Source of the DNA: an uncultured Blastocatellia bacterium
Lineage (GTDB): Bacteria > Acidobacteriota > Blastocatellia > Chloracidobacteriales > Chloracidobacteriaceae
Assembly (NCBI GenBank): GCA_937934745.1
Contig: CALGZC010000016.1
Span: 1 to 64,000 of the forward strand
Length of the DNA: 64,000 nucleotides
Reading direction: 5' to 3'
Shown here: positions 8,026 through 17,712 of the stretch, piece after piece
Numbering within the stretch: the first letter of the stretch is position 1
Layout of the letters: each line of letters starts with the position of its first letter
Position numbers and translations under genes: made by a program
Notes under the pieces: generated by a model
What the model was told of the DNA's origin: nothing
Seen by the model: the letters and a program-made list of their open reading frames with translations, nothing else
The model's database searches: none

Positions 8026-9267
8026 GTGCATTCGATGTGGTTTTTGGGGTGCGGCTGCGGTCGTTGGCTCACCATCCTGTTCTGTCTGTTAGCTATTGGT
8101 TGGCCAACCGTCACACCGCTGCAGTCGGCGCTGGCGCAATCCGGTACAACGCGCAAAACCACGCCGCCACCGCCCGACAATGACAAGCCCAACCGGACGC
8201 TGCCCGACGAGAAGCCATCGGCCAAGCCGCGCGAAGCGCCTTCTGAGCAGCAGGACCCAAACCGTCCGCTGGGAACACCACGCCGTCGGCCGCCAACCAA
8301 AGAACCGATCACCGATGACGAAGGCAATGTCATTGTCCTCGCCACCAACGTCGTCAATCTGGAAGTCGTCGTGTATGACAAAAAAACCGGCCGGATTGTT
8401 ACCGATCTTAGACCGTCCAACTTCACCATTTTGGAAGACGGTGTCAAACAGGAGATCACCAACTTTCAAGTCGGCGACAGCGCCATCACATTGGTCATGG
8501 TCTTGGAATACAGCCGGGTCATCGGCCCGTTGGTGTTTGAAGTGCTGGAACCGGCAGCGCAGTTCATCGAGCGTTTTGTGCGACCGAACGACTACATTTC
8601 AATTGTTCCCTTCGACATTCGTCCCAAAGTACTCACCGACTTTACCAACGATCCGAACGTCCTGCGGTCTAGCATCGCGCTGCTTTACCGGAATTTCCCG
8701 GCTTTTACCGAAAGCAACCTCTTCGATGCGCTGAGGTTCGTCATCAAAGGCGGTCAGCTCGATGGCGAGGAGTACACCGGCTTAGAAGCCGTTCAGGGTA
8801 GGACAGCGATCCTACTCATTGCGTTGGGCATTGACACCTTCAGCCGCATCAACTACGACCAGGCGCGTAAAATCGTCGAAAACGCAGGCATTCCGATCTA
8901 TTGCATCGGGATCGGCAACCTCTTTTACAAGCTCAACGACCCACGCCTGTCACCGGAAGCCAACCTTACCTTTCTCCAGGCATTCAATACGCTACGCACC
9001 TTTGCCGACAGCTCCGGCGGACGCTACTTTCCGGTGACGTTTATCGGCGAGCTGCCAACCACCCTCCGCTCGATTGATGCGCTTCTGCGCAGCCAATACA
9101 GCATCGGTTATGAACCGACCAATCCGCGCCGCGAAGGCAAGCGCCGGAAGGTTGAGGTACTGGTGGATATAGATGGTGACGGCAAACCGGACAACAAGCA
9201 GTTGGAGCTTCAGTACCGCCGGAGCTATGTTGAGCCGGGGCGTGGTGATGGCAAGCGCAAGAAGTAA
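8026..9267 (+). CDS. Secreted VWFA-related protein (acidobacterial type)
   Basis: A 413-residue exported protein. The start is a GTG with a strong GGAGGT site seven bases upstream. Residues 1-38 form a signal peptide that ends near LQSALAQS. A Pro- and charge-rich stretch follows (about 40-100). Then comes the segment seen in acidobacterial VWFA-related proteins: VVNLEVVVYDKKTGRIVTDL, LRPSNFTILEDGVKQEI and a VWA-like domain to about 380. The metal site that usually reads DxSxS is EYSRV here (Glu161), so metal-dependent adhesion is doubtful. Residues SQYSIGYEPTNP match the end of the family's VWA domain. Its role in the cell envelope is unknown. The lolA-like gene begins inside its 3' end. Confidence 0.85.
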   Translation: MHSMWFLGCGCGRWLTILFCLLAIGWPTVTPLQSALAQSGTTRKTTPPPPDNDKPNRTLPDEKPSAKPREAPSEQQDPNRPLGTPRRRPPTKEPITDDEGNVIVLATNVVNLEVVVYDKKTGRIVTDLRPSNFTILEDGVKQEITNFQVGDSAITLVMVLEYSRVIGPLVFEVLEPAAQFIERFVRPNDYISIVPFDIRPKVLTDFTNDPNVLRSSIALLYRNFPAFTESNLFDALRFVIKGGQLDGEEYTGLEAVQGRTAILLIALGIDTFSRINYDQARKIVENAGIPIYCIGIGNLFYKLNDPRLSPEANLTFLQAFNTLRTFADSSGGRYFPVTFIGELPTTLRSIDALLRSQYSIGYEPTNPRREGKRRKVEVLVDIDGDGKPDNKQLELQYRRSYVEPGRGDGKRKK

Positions 9268-9961
9268 TCCGCCATCCCCGGCGCGGCGGTGGTTTCTACG
9301 TCAACTACTACTGGAACTGCTACTTGTTGGCGGCGGATTAGGTGTGGTGGAGCGGCCGCCGGTCTGGGGCCGGCCAAACCGCCTAGAAGCGCAGGCGGTT
9401 TTTGCCGGTCTCCTCCGACGCTATGGGCGGCTGACGACGCTTACGGCGGATTTCACCCAGATTCACCACGGCCGCCAAACGCTCCGCGAGCAAGGCACCC
9501 TCGCCCTCAAACGCAACGGGCGCATGCGCTGGGATTATGCGGCGCCCCAGGTCAAACAGTTCGTGTGCGACGGTCGGCAAACTTATTTTTACAGCGCTGC
9601 GCGGCGGCAATACACGGTTGAGCCGGTACGCGCCGGGCGTGACCCCCGGACACCGTTCTTGTTCCTGCTGGGTGACCGGCGCCTGGCACGGCTGTTCCGT
9701 CAGGTTGAGTTGGCAGCCGAGCCGCCGGTGCGAGCCGGTTATGTGGTGTTGCGCCTCACGCCGCGCGAGCGCCTGGTGTTGATTACGGCAGTCCTCGCAG
9801 AATGCCACCCAACAACGTTTGAGCTGGCGCGTATTTCGTTGTTGGGTGCCACCGGCGAACGAGACGATTTTATTTTCTCGAACATTGTTGAAAATCGCGC
9901 CTTACCCGAAACGTTTTTCGAGTTTACGCCACCGGCCGAAGCGCAGCGAATCGGCGACTAA
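9248..9961 (+). CDS. lolA: Outer-membrane lipoprotein carrier, LolA-like
   Basis: A 237-residue periplasmic protein. An N-terminal Arg-rich and hydrophobic stretch (RRWFLRQLLLELLLVGG) acts as an export signal. The mature part starts with a helix (VFAGLLRRYGRLTTLTADFTQ) and GTLALKRNGRMRWDY, which match the start of the LolA fold. KQFVCDGRQTYFY and LLGDRRLARLF also fit. LolA takes sorted lipoproteins across the periplasm to the outer membrane. The ATG at 9248 is chosen; two GTG codons just upstream are alternatives. It overlaps the VWA gene by 20 bases, so the two are likely cotranscribed. Confidence 0.82.
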   Translation: MASARSNPPSPARRWFLRQLLLELLLVGGGLGVVERPPVWGRPNRLEAQAVFAGLLRRYGRLTTLTADFTQIHHGRQTLREQGTLALKRNGRMRWDYAAPQVKQFVCDGRQTYFYSAARRQYTVEPVRAGRDPRTPFLFLLGDRRLARLFRQVELAAEPPVRAGYVVLRLTPRERLVLITAVLAECHPTTFELARISLLGATGERDDFIFSNIVENRALPETFFEFTPPAEAQRIGD

Positions 9962-9997
9962 GGTCACAAGCAGCAGGTAGCTGAAAAACCGTAGCGG

Positions 9998-10020
9998 GCG
10001 GTCGTCCGCGCGACGACCGC
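9998..10020. terminator. Inverted repeat between convergent genes
   Basis: GCGGTCGTC, a loop of CGCGC, then GACGACCGC: a 9-bp perfect stem in the 112-base gap between the lolA-like gene and ndk, whose 3' ends face each other. It could end transcription in both directions. There is no T-run on either side. Confidence 0.45.
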
Positions 10021-10073
10021 TCCGGTAGTGGCAGTACCGCGCTGCAGGTGGTCGTCTATCGCGCGTTGGCACC

Positions 10074-10493
10074 CTAGAGCAGCTCACTTGTGGCAAAGAA
10101 GAACGCCACTTCCGATACAGCGGTTTCCGGTGAATCCGAGCCATGGACGGCGTTTTCGCCGACATCCGTTCCAAAATCACCCCGAATCGTTCCTTTGGGG
10201 GCGTCCTTCGAGTTGGTTGGACCCATCAGGTCGCGCCAGGCACGAACGGCATCCTCCTTTTCCAGCGCCATGACGACCACCGGCCCGGAACACATAAAAT
10301 CCACCAGCTCGCCAAAAAATGGGCGCTCTCGGTGAACGGCGTAAAAGCTTTCAGCTTGTGAACGGGTCAGATGCATCAGGCGCATGCCGCGCAGCCGAAA
10401 GCCGGCATCGGCAATGCGCTGGATGATGTGACCCGTGTTGCCGGCGCGTACGGCATCAGGTTTGATAATAGCAAGGGTGGTTTCAAGCGACAT
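10074..10493 (-). CDS. ndk: Nucleoside diphosphate kinase
   Basis: A 139-residue enzyme that moves the terminal phosphate between nucleoside triphosphates and diphosphates. The sequence starts TLAIIKPDAV, contains GTIRGDFG, and has the active-site segment NAVHGSDS with the phosphorylated His117. Length is exactly that of bacterial Ndk. The ATG at 10493 is preferred because longer forms (to 10520) add residues not found in the family. It lies downstream of sucD on the same strand with a gap of 137 bases. The pairing makes sense because succinyl-CoA ligase can yield GTP or ATP, which Ndk interconverts. Confidence 0.96.
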   Translation of the reverse strand: MSLETTLAIIKPDAVRAGNTGHIIQRIADAGFRLRGMRLMHLTRSQAESFYAVHRERPFFGELVDFMCSGPVVVMALEKEDAVRAWRDLMGPTNSKDAPKGTIRGDFGTDVGENAVHGSDSPETAVSEVAFFFATSELL

Positions 10494-10630
10494 CGTGTGA
10501 TCGAACTCCGTGGAAAGCAAAATGAAACAGGCCGCAAAGGCAACGACGGAAACAATTTCTACGGGACAATTGCTGTGCTGACGGCGGCAACTACAGGTTG
10601 CTCCCCATGTGCCTGCCGGTGGCTGCCGGA

Positions 10631-11509
10631 CTACGCTCGATGCCCGATGACCTCGGCCACCGTAGCCCCGATCTCCGCGGGACTTTCGACAACGCGCATC
10701 CCGGCGGCGCGCATGGCTTCCATTTTTTCAGCCGCCGTGCCTTTGCCACCGGCGATAATCGCGCCGGCGTGACCCATGCGGCGTCCGGGCGGCGCCGTTC
10801 GTCCGGCGACAAACCCAATAACCGGCTTGGTCATGGACGTTTTGACGAAGGCGGCCGCCGTTTCTTCGTCCGTACCGCCGATTTCGCCGATCATCACCAC
10901 GGCATCTGTGTTGGGGTCGTCGTGAAAGAGCCGTAGGACATCAATAAACCGCAGTCCGATGATCGGGTCGCCCCCGATGCCAACGCAGGTAGATTGGCCC
11001 AACCCCAGTTGCGTGAGCTGGTGGACGGCTTCGTAGGTCAGCGTTCCGCTGCGAGATACGACGCCGATGCGCCCCGGACGGTGGATGTGCGCCGGCATGA
11101 TGCCGACCTTGCATTCGCCGGGCGTGATGACGCCTGGACAGTTTGGCCCGATCAACCGAGCCCCGCGTTTTTTGACAAAGTCAAAGGCCCGCATCATATC
11201 CACCGTCGGGATACCTTCTGTGATGCAGACAATCAGCGACACACCGGCTTCCGCCGCTTCCATAATAGCGTCTGCCCCAAAGGCAGGAGGGACGTAAATC
11301 ACGCTCACATTGGCACCGGTGGCGGCGACGGCCTGGGCCACGGTGTCGAAAACCGGAACACCCTCGTGGACAGTCCCGCCCTTGTTCGGTGTCACGCCGG
11401 CCACAATGTTGGTGCCATAGTCTTTCATCTGGCGCGCATGAAAGGTGCCTTCACGTCCGGTAATGCCCTGTACGACAAGACGAGTCGCTTTGTTGACGAG
11501 AATACTCAT
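10631..11509 (-). CDS. sucD: Succinyl-CoA ligase (ADP/GDP-forming) alpha subunit
   Basis: A 292-residue alpha subunit of the citric acid cycle enzyme that converts succinyl-CoA to succinate with substrate-level phosphorylation. The N-terminal CoA-binding Rossmann domain has [16 protein letters not shown] and GVTPNKGG. The ligase domain has [11 protein letters not shown], and the phosphorylated histidine is His247 in [11 protein letters not shown]. Length is normal. The beta subunit gene sucC usually lies directly upstream, but here the upstream gene is an MCE protein, so sucC must be elsewhere. Confidence 0.96.
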   Translation of the reverse strand: MSILVNKATRLVVQGITGREGTFHARQMKDYGTNIVAGVTPNKGGTVHEGVPVFDTVAQAVAATGANVSVIYVPPAFGADAIMEAAEAGVSLIVCITEGIPTVDMMRAFDFVKKRGARLIGPNCPGVITPGECKVGIMPAHIHRPGRIGVVSRSGTLTYEAVHQLTQLGLGQSTCVGIGGDPIIGLRFIDVLRLFHDDPNTDAVVMIGEIGGTDEETAAAFVKTSMTKPVIGFVAGRTAPPGRRMGHAGAIIAGGKGTAAEKMEAMRAAGMRVVESPAEIGATVAEVIGHRA

Positions 11510-11569
11510 AAATTAAGGCGCTCGGCTCTCACGCACGCTCTGAACCGGGTGCGTGGAGCGGGAAAAGAC

Positions 11570-12712
11570 TCACAACCTGAGTCGGATGTATTTGAACGGT
11601 GCAAGCCGTATGTCATAGACAGTTTTCGTGAGTTCCGCAGCAAATTCCGCCAACTCGCGCCGGAGGCGTCCGTCGTGCAGGAACTTGCCGGCGCTCCCTT
11701 CCGCGCGTTCCAACTGTCCACGAAGAGCAATGACACCGTCGTGCATCGCCTGCCACTTGCGGCGCAAAGCAGCATTCCGGGTCATCCGGCCGAGTGTTCC
11801 GTGTTCGGCCGAACGCTGCAGCGTGCTGAATTTTTCTGTCAAACTGCGGTAGCGGTTTTGAAGCTGTGTCGCCCGTTCACGCCACGTTTGGTCGGCGATG
11901 AGCCGCCCCGGTGTGCCGGGTCCAGCTTCAAGATGAGCGCGAAGCCGGTCGGCAGCGTTCTGGAGCGCCGTCAATCGCGGCTGTAGCCGGCGGCGGTCAA
12001 CTGAAGCAAACCCCGGACCGGTTTTGAGTGACCGTTCCAGCAGCGTCAGCTCGGTTTGAAAGGCCGCGAGGTGATGATTGAGTTCGTGTCGCTTGAGCGT
12101 TGCGCCCAGCGTTCCTTCCCCACGCTCAATGCGCGCTTGAATCTTGAGGAGCGATTCGCGCATCGCGGTCAAGTTTTGGTTAATGTCGGTGCTGCGGAGC
12201 GCAACGGTGCGCGAATCCCCTTCTATGCGCCCGGCAATGAAGTCACCGTCTGCGACAGGAGGGGCAGCAGCGCTGCCGGGCAGAATGTCCACAATCCGAT
12301 CGGCTAGCGTTCCTTCGCGCTTGAGCACGGCCACGGCATCGCGGTGAATGAGTTGTGTCACGCCAAGGCCTAGCGACTGACGGTCAATGCCGAGTGTCAC
12401 CTGTACCTGGGGCGCGGTGCGGTCAACCTCCTTGGGCACATCCAGGAACATCAGGCGCTTGACCGCGCCGACCTTGACGCCAGACAGGCGCACTTCTGCA
12501 CCCGGTCGCAACCCGTCCACATCATAGAATGCAACATAGAGGATAAAGTGCTGACTGGACTGATAGGCTTGCCAAGCCATGATGGCTGCAATGGTGGCAA
12601 GCGCCAGAACGATCAGCCAGAACGTGCGCCATTTGGCCGGCTCGTATTGTTCGGCGCTGCGTGTGGGCGCAATTTCTACGGGCGTGGCTTTGACTGGTGG
12701 ACGGGAAGGCAT
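11570..12712 (-). CDS. MCE/MlaD family lipid-transport protein
   Basis: A 380-residue inner-membrane-anchored periplasmic protein. One transmembrane helix sits near the N-terminus (FWLIVLALATIAAIMAWQAY, about 30-50). The MCE domain follows (about 55-135) with YDVDGLRPGAEVRLSGVKVG and DRIVDILPG, typical of the substrate-binding subunit of lipid ABC systems such as Mla. The rest is helical, Arg- and Leu-rich and probably coiled. The matching permease (MlaE) and ATPase (MlaF) genes are not adjacent, so this is an orphan subunit in this window. Its start faces the tricorn protease gene across about 197 bases that must hold both promoters. Confidence 0.85.
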   Translation of the reverse strand: MPSRPPVKATPVEIAPTRSAEQYEPAKWRTFWLIVLALATIAAIMAWQAYQSSQHFILYVAFYDVDGLRPGAEVRLSGVKVGAVKRLMFLDVPKEVDRTAPQVQVTLGIDRQSLGLGVTQLIHRDAVAVLKREGTLADRIVDILPGSAAAPPVADGDFIAGRIEGDSRTVALRSTDINQNLTAMRESLLKIQARIERGEGTLGATLKRHELNHHLAAFQTELTLLERSLKTGPGFASVDRRRLQPRLTALQNAADRLRAHLEAGPGTPGRLIADQTWRERATQLQNRYRSLTEKFSTLQRSAEHGTLGRMTRNAALRRKWQAMHDGVIALRGQLERAEGSAGKFLHDGRLRRELAEFAAELTKTVYDIRLAPFKYIRLRL

Positions 12713-12909
12713 GCGGTGGGCACCGAAATGGGGTCAACCGTACGCCGTAGAGCATAGTGCGCCGGGCAACTGCAAGGCAACTACCGGCTTCATCACAAAA
12801 CTTTTCTGGAAAACACCGCACCAGACACAGTATAGCTGCGAGTAACGTTTTGAAATCAAATGGCGAACGGCAGGGCAGCCCCCCTACCCCGCGCATTCAC
12901 AAACTCTCT

Positions 12910-15900
12910 ATGCCACGTATGTTGTACACCCTGGTGATTTCAGCGCTTGCCGTGATCTTGACCGGCACGAGTCAGGCGCAGGAGAGCACACGCCCCTTAC
13001 TGGCTCGGACGCCAACGGCCAACCGTACCCACCTTGTGTTTGCTTTCGCTGGCGACCTGTGGCGTGTATCGCGGAGCGGTGGTGACGCCGTACAGCTCAC
13101 CAGTCATCCCGGCGTCGAGGCCGACCCCATCTTCTCGCCTGACGGCAGTCTCATTGCCTTCACCGGTCAGTATGACGGCAACACGGATGTCTATGTTGTT
13201 CCGGCGACAGGTGGTGTGCCCCGGCGTCTGACCTACCATCCTGATGTGGATCGAGCCGTGGGCTGGACCCCGGACGGCGCGCGCGTGTTGTTTGCCAGCG
13301 CTCGCCTGAGCGAGTCGGGGCGAACACAACGCCTGTTCACGGTGGATAAAGCCGGCGGGCCGGCCGAGCCGCTGCCGTTGCCGATGGCAGCCTACGGTAG
13401 TTTTTCACCGGACGGCACCGCCTTAGTTTATGAACCCGTCCCACGGGCTTTTGCCGCCTGGAAACGGTATCGCGGTGGACGGGCGTCATACCTATGGGTG
13501 GCGAAGCTGGCCGATTCAAGCGTGACGAAAATACCGCGGACCGATGCCAACGACTTCAACCCCATCTGGCTCGGTAAGACGATTTATTTTCTCTCCGACC
13601 GCAACGGTCCGGTCACGCTCTTTGCCTACGATCCGACAACCAACAGAGTGACCCAGGTCCTCAAAAACGATGGCCTCGACATTAAGTCTGCCTCGGCGGT
13701 TGTGGGCGGCGAGGAAGCCATCGTCTATGAGCAATTCGGTGGACTCTATGTGTTTGATGTCAAAACCGGTAAACCGACCCCGATCAGCATCACGCTCAAC
13801 GGTGACCTGCAGGGCGTCCGCCCGCGCTTTGAGAAGGTCAGCGCACGGATTACCAACGCCAGTGTGTCGCCGACCGGGGCGCGCGCTGTCTTTGAAGCGC
13901 GCGGTGACATCCTGACCGTCCCGGCGGAAAAAGGCACCATCCGTAACCTGACGGCGACGCCGGGTGTGGCCGAGCGCGATCCGGCCTGGTCGCCGGACGG
14001 TAATTGGGTTGCCTATTTTTCAGACGCCTCCGGGGAATATGCGCTGCACTTGCGGGAGCAGACCGGCGTTGGGGAACTCAAGATCATCAAGCTCGAACCG
14101 TCCTTCTACTATTCGCCCACGTGGTCGCCAAACAGTAAAAAGATCGCCTTTACCGATAAGCGACTCAACTTCTGGCTGGCTGACGTTGAAACGGGTGCGG
14201 TCGTCAAGTTCGACACGGCGCAGCGAACCGGCGGGGCTGGCTTCCGGTTGCGCGCGCCGGTCTGGTCGCCGGACAGTCAGTGGATTGCCTACACTAAGCC
14301 GATGCCTTCAGCCTACAGTGCGGCCTTTGTTTATGGCCTGGAAAGCCGGCAAGTGACACAGCTCACCGATGCGGCCAGCGATGTGACCGGCGCGGTTTTT
14401 GACCGCAACGGCAAGTATCTCTACTTGCTGTCGAGCACCAATATCGGCCCGGCGCTCAACGGCTTTGATATGTCGAGCTATGCGCACCGGAACGACACCG
14501 TCCGGTCGGTGCATGCTATTGTGCTGCGTAAAACTGATCCATCGCCGGCTGCACCGGAAAGTGACGATGAAAAGGTCGGTGAAGAGAAAAGCAACAGCCC
14601 GGGCGCGGGAGCCGGTGGCGGAGCAGGCGCGTCGGGCGACAAGTCGAAGGAACCACCGAAAGTCGTCATTGACTTCGACGGGCTCAGCCAGCGCATCGTA
14701 GCGCTGCCGATCCCGGCGCGCACTTTCGTTGGCTTCGACGTAGGCAAACCCAACGTACTGTACTTGTACGAGCTTGCATCCGGTGACCGTGACAGCTCCG
14801 GACTCATCATTCACAGGTTCAACGTTGAAAAGCGCAAGCTTGAAAAAATTCTGGAGGGTGTTTCTAACTTCCAACCGACAGCGAACGGTGAAAAGTGTCT
14901 GTATCGGCAGGGCACCAACTGGTTCATCACCTCGCTGACGGAAACCCTCAAACCGGGCGAGGGGAAGCTGCGGACCGATGAGATGGAAGTCAAAGTCGAG
15001 CCGCGCCTTGAGTGGGCGCAGATGTACCGTGAGGTCTGGCGGCTTGAACGCGACTTCTTCTACGACCCGACGCATCACGGGCTGGATTTGCAAGCAACGG
15101 CGCGGAAATACGAGCCGTATTTGAAGGCAGTGATGCATCGGGCGGATTTGAACTATCTGTTCGAGGAAATGCTCGGTGAACTCAGCGTCGGACACTTGTA
15201 CGTGCGCGGCGGAGACATACCCGAAGTCAAGCGCGTGCCGGGCGGCCTGCTCGGCGCCGACTATGCGGTTGAAAACGGTCGCTACCGCATTGCCAAGATT
15301 TATCCGGGCGAGAACTGGAATCCGCAGCTTCGCGCGCCGCTGACCCAGCCGGGCATCAACGTCAATGTCGGCGACTACATCCTGGCCGTCAACGGTGAAG
15401 AGGTCGTCGCAACGGAGGACATTCACCGCTACTTTGAAGGGACGGCCGATAAGCAAATTGTGTTGAAAGTCGGTCCGACGCCGGATGGCACCGGCGCCCG
15501 GACGGTCACAGTCGTCCCGGTAGCGAGCGAATCCGGCCTCCGCAATCTGGCGTGGATTGAAGACAACCGGCGCCGCGTGACCGAGCTGAGCGGCGGCAAG
15601 CTGGCCTACCTCTGGCTGCCGGACACGGCGGCGGGCGGCTACGCGAACTTCAACCGCTACTTCTTCTCGCAGCTCGACAAGCAGGGCGCGGTGGTGGACG
15701 AGCGGTTCAACGGCGGCGGCCAGGCGGCCGACTACATCATTGACTACCTGCGCAAGCCGCTGCTGAGCTACTGGGCAGTGCGCGACGGCGAGGACTTCCG
15801 CACGCCGTTCGGTACGCTACCCGGGCCGAAGGTCATGATCATCAACGAGTATGCCGGCTCAGGTGGCGATTTGATGCCGTGGATGTTCCGGCAGTTGGGC

Positions 15901-16209
15901 ATCGGGCTGCTGGTCGGCAAGCGCACGTGGGGCGGGCTGGTCGGTATCGGCGGCTATCCGGTCCTGATCGACGGCGGCACGGTCACGGCGCCGCACTTCG
16001 CGTTCTATTCGCCGGAGGGCAAGTGGGAAATCGAAAATCGGGGCGTCGCGCCGGACATCGAGGTTGAGCTTGATCCGCAGGCCTGGCGCGCCGGGCGCGA
16101 TACACAGCTTGAGCGCGCTGTGGCAGTGGTTATGGAATCCCTTACGAAGCATCCGCCGACCCCGAAGCCCAAGCGTCCGGCCTACCCGAACTACCACCGC
16201 CGAAAATAG
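12910..16209 (+). CDS. Tricorn-type S41 protease with beta-propeller and PDZ domains
   Basis: A 1099-residue exported protease. Residues 1-22 are a signal peptide ending GTSQAQ. The N-terminal half has repeated WD40-like (PD40) blades such as DPIFSPDGSLIAFTG, DPAWSPDGNWVAYFS and APVWSPDSQWIAYTK. A Gly/Ser-rich acidic insert lies at about 555-585. The core domain includes a candidate catalytic His (YDPTHHG, about 722-723), a PDZ domain (about 785-875), and the tail-specific protease domain with DERFNGGGQAADY and the nucleophile Ser984 in NEYAGSGGD. GKRTWGGLVG completes the signature. Tricorn homologues trim oligopeptides. An export signal suggests a periplasmic form here. The start at 12910 was chosen for its signal peptide; the frame is open from a GTG at 12757. 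Confidence 0.9.
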   Translation: MPRMLYTLVISALAVILTGTSQAQESTRPLLARTPTANRTHLVFAFAGDLWRVSRSGGDAVQLTSHPGVEADPIFSPDGSLIAFTGQYDGNTDVYVVPATGGVPRRLTYHPDVDRAVGWTPDGARVLFASARLSESGRTQRLFTVDKAGGPAEPLPLPMAAYGSFSPDGTALVYEPVPRAFAAWKRYRGGRASYLWVAKLADSSVTKIPRTDANDFNPIWLGKTIYFLSDRNGPVTLFAYDPTTNRVTQVLKNDGLDIKSASAVVGGEEAIVYEQFGGLYVFDVKTGKPTPISITLNGDLQGVRPRFEKVSARITNASVSPTGARAVFEARGDILTVPAEKGTIRNLTATPGVAERDPAWSPDGNWVAYFSDASGEYALHLREQTGVGELKIIKLEPSFYYSPTWSPNSKKIAFTDKRLNFWLADVETGAVVKFDTAQRTGGAGFRLRAPVWSPDSQWIAYTKPMPSAYSAAFVYGLESRQVTQLTDAASDVTGAVFDRNGKYLYLLSSTNIGPALNGFDMSSYAHRNDTVRSVHAIVLRKTDPSPAAPESDDEKVGEEKSNSPGAGAGGGAGASGDKSKEPPKVVIDFDGLSQRIVALPIPARTFVGFDVGKPNVLYLYELASGDRDSSGLIIHRFNVEKRKLEKILEGVSNFQPTANGEKCLYRQGTNWFITSLTETLKPGEGKLRTDEMEVKVEPRLEWAQMYREVWRLERDFFYDPTHHGLDLQATARKYEPYLKAVMHRADLNYLFEEMLGELSVGHLYVRGGDIPEVKRVPGGLLGADYAVENGRYRIAKIYPGENWNPQLRAPLTQPGINVNVGDYILAVNGEEVVATEDIHRYFEGTADKQIVLKVGPTPDGTGARTVTVVPVASESGLRNLAWIEDNRRRVTELSGGKLAYLWLPDTAAGGYANFNRYFFSQLDKQGAVVDERFNGGGQAADYIIDYLRKPLLSYWAVRDGEDFRTPFGTLPGPKVMIINEYAGSGGDLMPWMFRQLGIGLLVGKRTWGGLVGIGGYPVLIDGGTVTAPHFAFYSPEGKWEIENRGVAPDIEVELDPQAWRAGRDTQLERAVAVVMESLTKHPPTPKPKRPAYPNYHRRK

Positions 16210-16296
16210 CGCGCCGCAACCACGTCAGCGCCGTTGATCAAACCGGGTTTGAGTCTGGGGGTAATGCGTGACGTTCCCTGCCAGACGTTCACCGCC

Positions 16297-17601
16297 CTAC
16301 TTACGTCCGACGCCCAGGTAACGAAATCCGGCGCGGCGCGCCTGCGCCGGATCGCAAACGTTGCGGAGGTCGGCAATGGCCGGCGTCCGCATCACAGCAT
16401 GGAGGCGTTCGAGGTCAAGCCGCCGATAGAGATTCCACTCGGTAGCAATGATGAGGAGGTCACAACCGGTTGCCGTCTCGTATGGATCGTCGCAAAACGT
16501 TGTGTCGGGCAGCAGTGTTTGGGCTTCCGAGATGGCAACCGGGTCGCTAGCCCGTAACGTCACGCCCAGGGCCCGTACAGCATGGGCAATCGCCAACGCC
16601 GGGGATTCACGTAGGTCACTGGTTTCGGGCTTGAACGTCAAGCCCAACAGACCGGCGACTTTGGTGTGGTACGGTTCGCCTAAAAGCGTTTTGATCTTGT
16701 GCAGCATGGCGTCATGCATCGCAGCATTGACCGCGATGCCGGCTTCAACAATACGCAGTGTGTGACCATGGCTGCGTGCTAGATGCGCTAGTGCCTGCGT
16801 GTCTTTGGGAAAGCATGAACCGCCATAGCCCGGCCCCGGCGACAAAAATTTGTTGCCAATACGGCTGTCCAGCCCCATACCGCGTGCAACGTCGGTGACA
16901 TCGCAGCCGAGTCGGTCGCACAGCAGCGCGAGGTCGTTGATGAAGGAAATCTTCACGGCCAGAAAGGCGTTCGAGGCGTACTTGATGAGTTCCGAGGTCT
17001 CAACCGTCGTTGCCACCAGCGGCGTGCCGGTTTGCAGCAAGGGCGCATACAGGTCGCGTAAGATGGCATTCGCCTGTGGGTCCTCACAGCCGATGACAAT
17101 GCGCTCTGGATGCATGAAATCATTGATGGCATCGCCTTCACGGAGAAATTCAGGATTTGAGGCAACGCTGAAGCTGGCGCCGGCCGGGCAGCGCTCTTCC
17201 ATCACGCGCCGAATGGCCTGTCCCGTCCCGGTTGGGACGGTGCTCTTGGTGACAATGACTTTGTAGCCGTCAAGTGCTTCGGCAATTTGTGCGGCGACAG
17301 TTTCTACCTGGGATAAGTCGGGGCTGCCGTCGGGGTTGGGTGGTGTTCCGACGGCGATGAAGACGACCAGCGCCCGCTGAACGGCAGCTCTGAGGTCGGT
17401 CGTAAAGTGGATGCGCCCGGCGCGCCGGTTTTTCTCGATCAGCACGTCAAGACCCGGTTCGTAGATCGGGAGACGTCCCGATTCGAGCATGGCAATTTTG
17501 GCCTCGTCCTTGTCCACACAGGTGACATGGACGCCGAATTCTGCAAAACAGGCCCCCGTCACAAGACCGACGTAGCCCGTACCCACAATGGCGATGTGCA
17601 T
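16297..17601 (-). CDS. ugd: UDP-glucose 6-dehydrogenase
   Basis: A 434-residue enzyme that oxidises UDP-glucose to UDP-glucuronate with two NAD+. The N-terminal Rossmann motif is AIVGTGYVGLVTGACFAEFG. Further hallmarks are FIAVGTPPNPDG, KSTVPTGTG, NPEFLREGDAI and the catalytic Cys263 in GYGGSCFPKD. LTFKPETSDLRESPA marks the C-terminal domain. UDP-glucuronate feeds capsule, exopolysaccharide or pentose sugars. No polysaccharide cluster adjoins, but a KdsD-like sugar isomerase lies immediately upstream on the same strand. Transcription is convergent with the tricorn gene. Confidence 0.96.
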   Translation of the reverse strand: MHIAIVGTGYVGLVTGACFAEFGVHVTCVDKDEAKIAMLESGRLPIYEPGLDVLIEKNRRAGRIHFTTDLRAAVQRALVVFIAVGTPPNPDGSPDLSQVETVAAQIAEALDGYKVIVTKSTVPTGTGQAIRRVMEERCPAGASFSVASNPEFLREGDAINDFMHPERIVIGCEDPQANAILRDLYAPLLQTGTPLVATTVETSELIKYASNAFLAVKISFINDLALLCDRLGCDVTDVARGMGLDSRIGNKFLSPGPGYGGSCFPKDTQALAHLARSHGHTLRIVEAGIAVNAAMHDAMLHKIKTLLGEPYHTKVAGLLGLTFKPETSDLRESPALAIAHAVRALGVTLRASDPVAISEAQTLLPDTTFCDDPYETATGCDLLIIATEWNLYRRLDLERLHAVMRTPAIADLRNVCDPAQARRAGFRYLGVGRK

Positions 17602-17712
17602 GACAACAGTTGCAAACTGCCCTGGTCGCTCACGAAAGTTGTGTGGTCTGCCGTGTGGGACTCTGACAAAGCCGGGGATTAACTGTCAAACCGGTTCATA
17701 GGGCCGGCTGAT

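Noticed and set aside
10994-11986. Open frame of 330 codons on the plus strand over sucD and the MCE gene
   Set aside because: It runs antisense through two well-supported genes and has no protein-family motifs.
14308-15456. Open frame of 382 codons antisense to the tricorn protease
   Set aside because: It mirrors the high-GC coding strand, has no ribosome binding site and encodes a His/Val/Arg-rich sequence without a fold-like pattern. The sense gene has full domain support.
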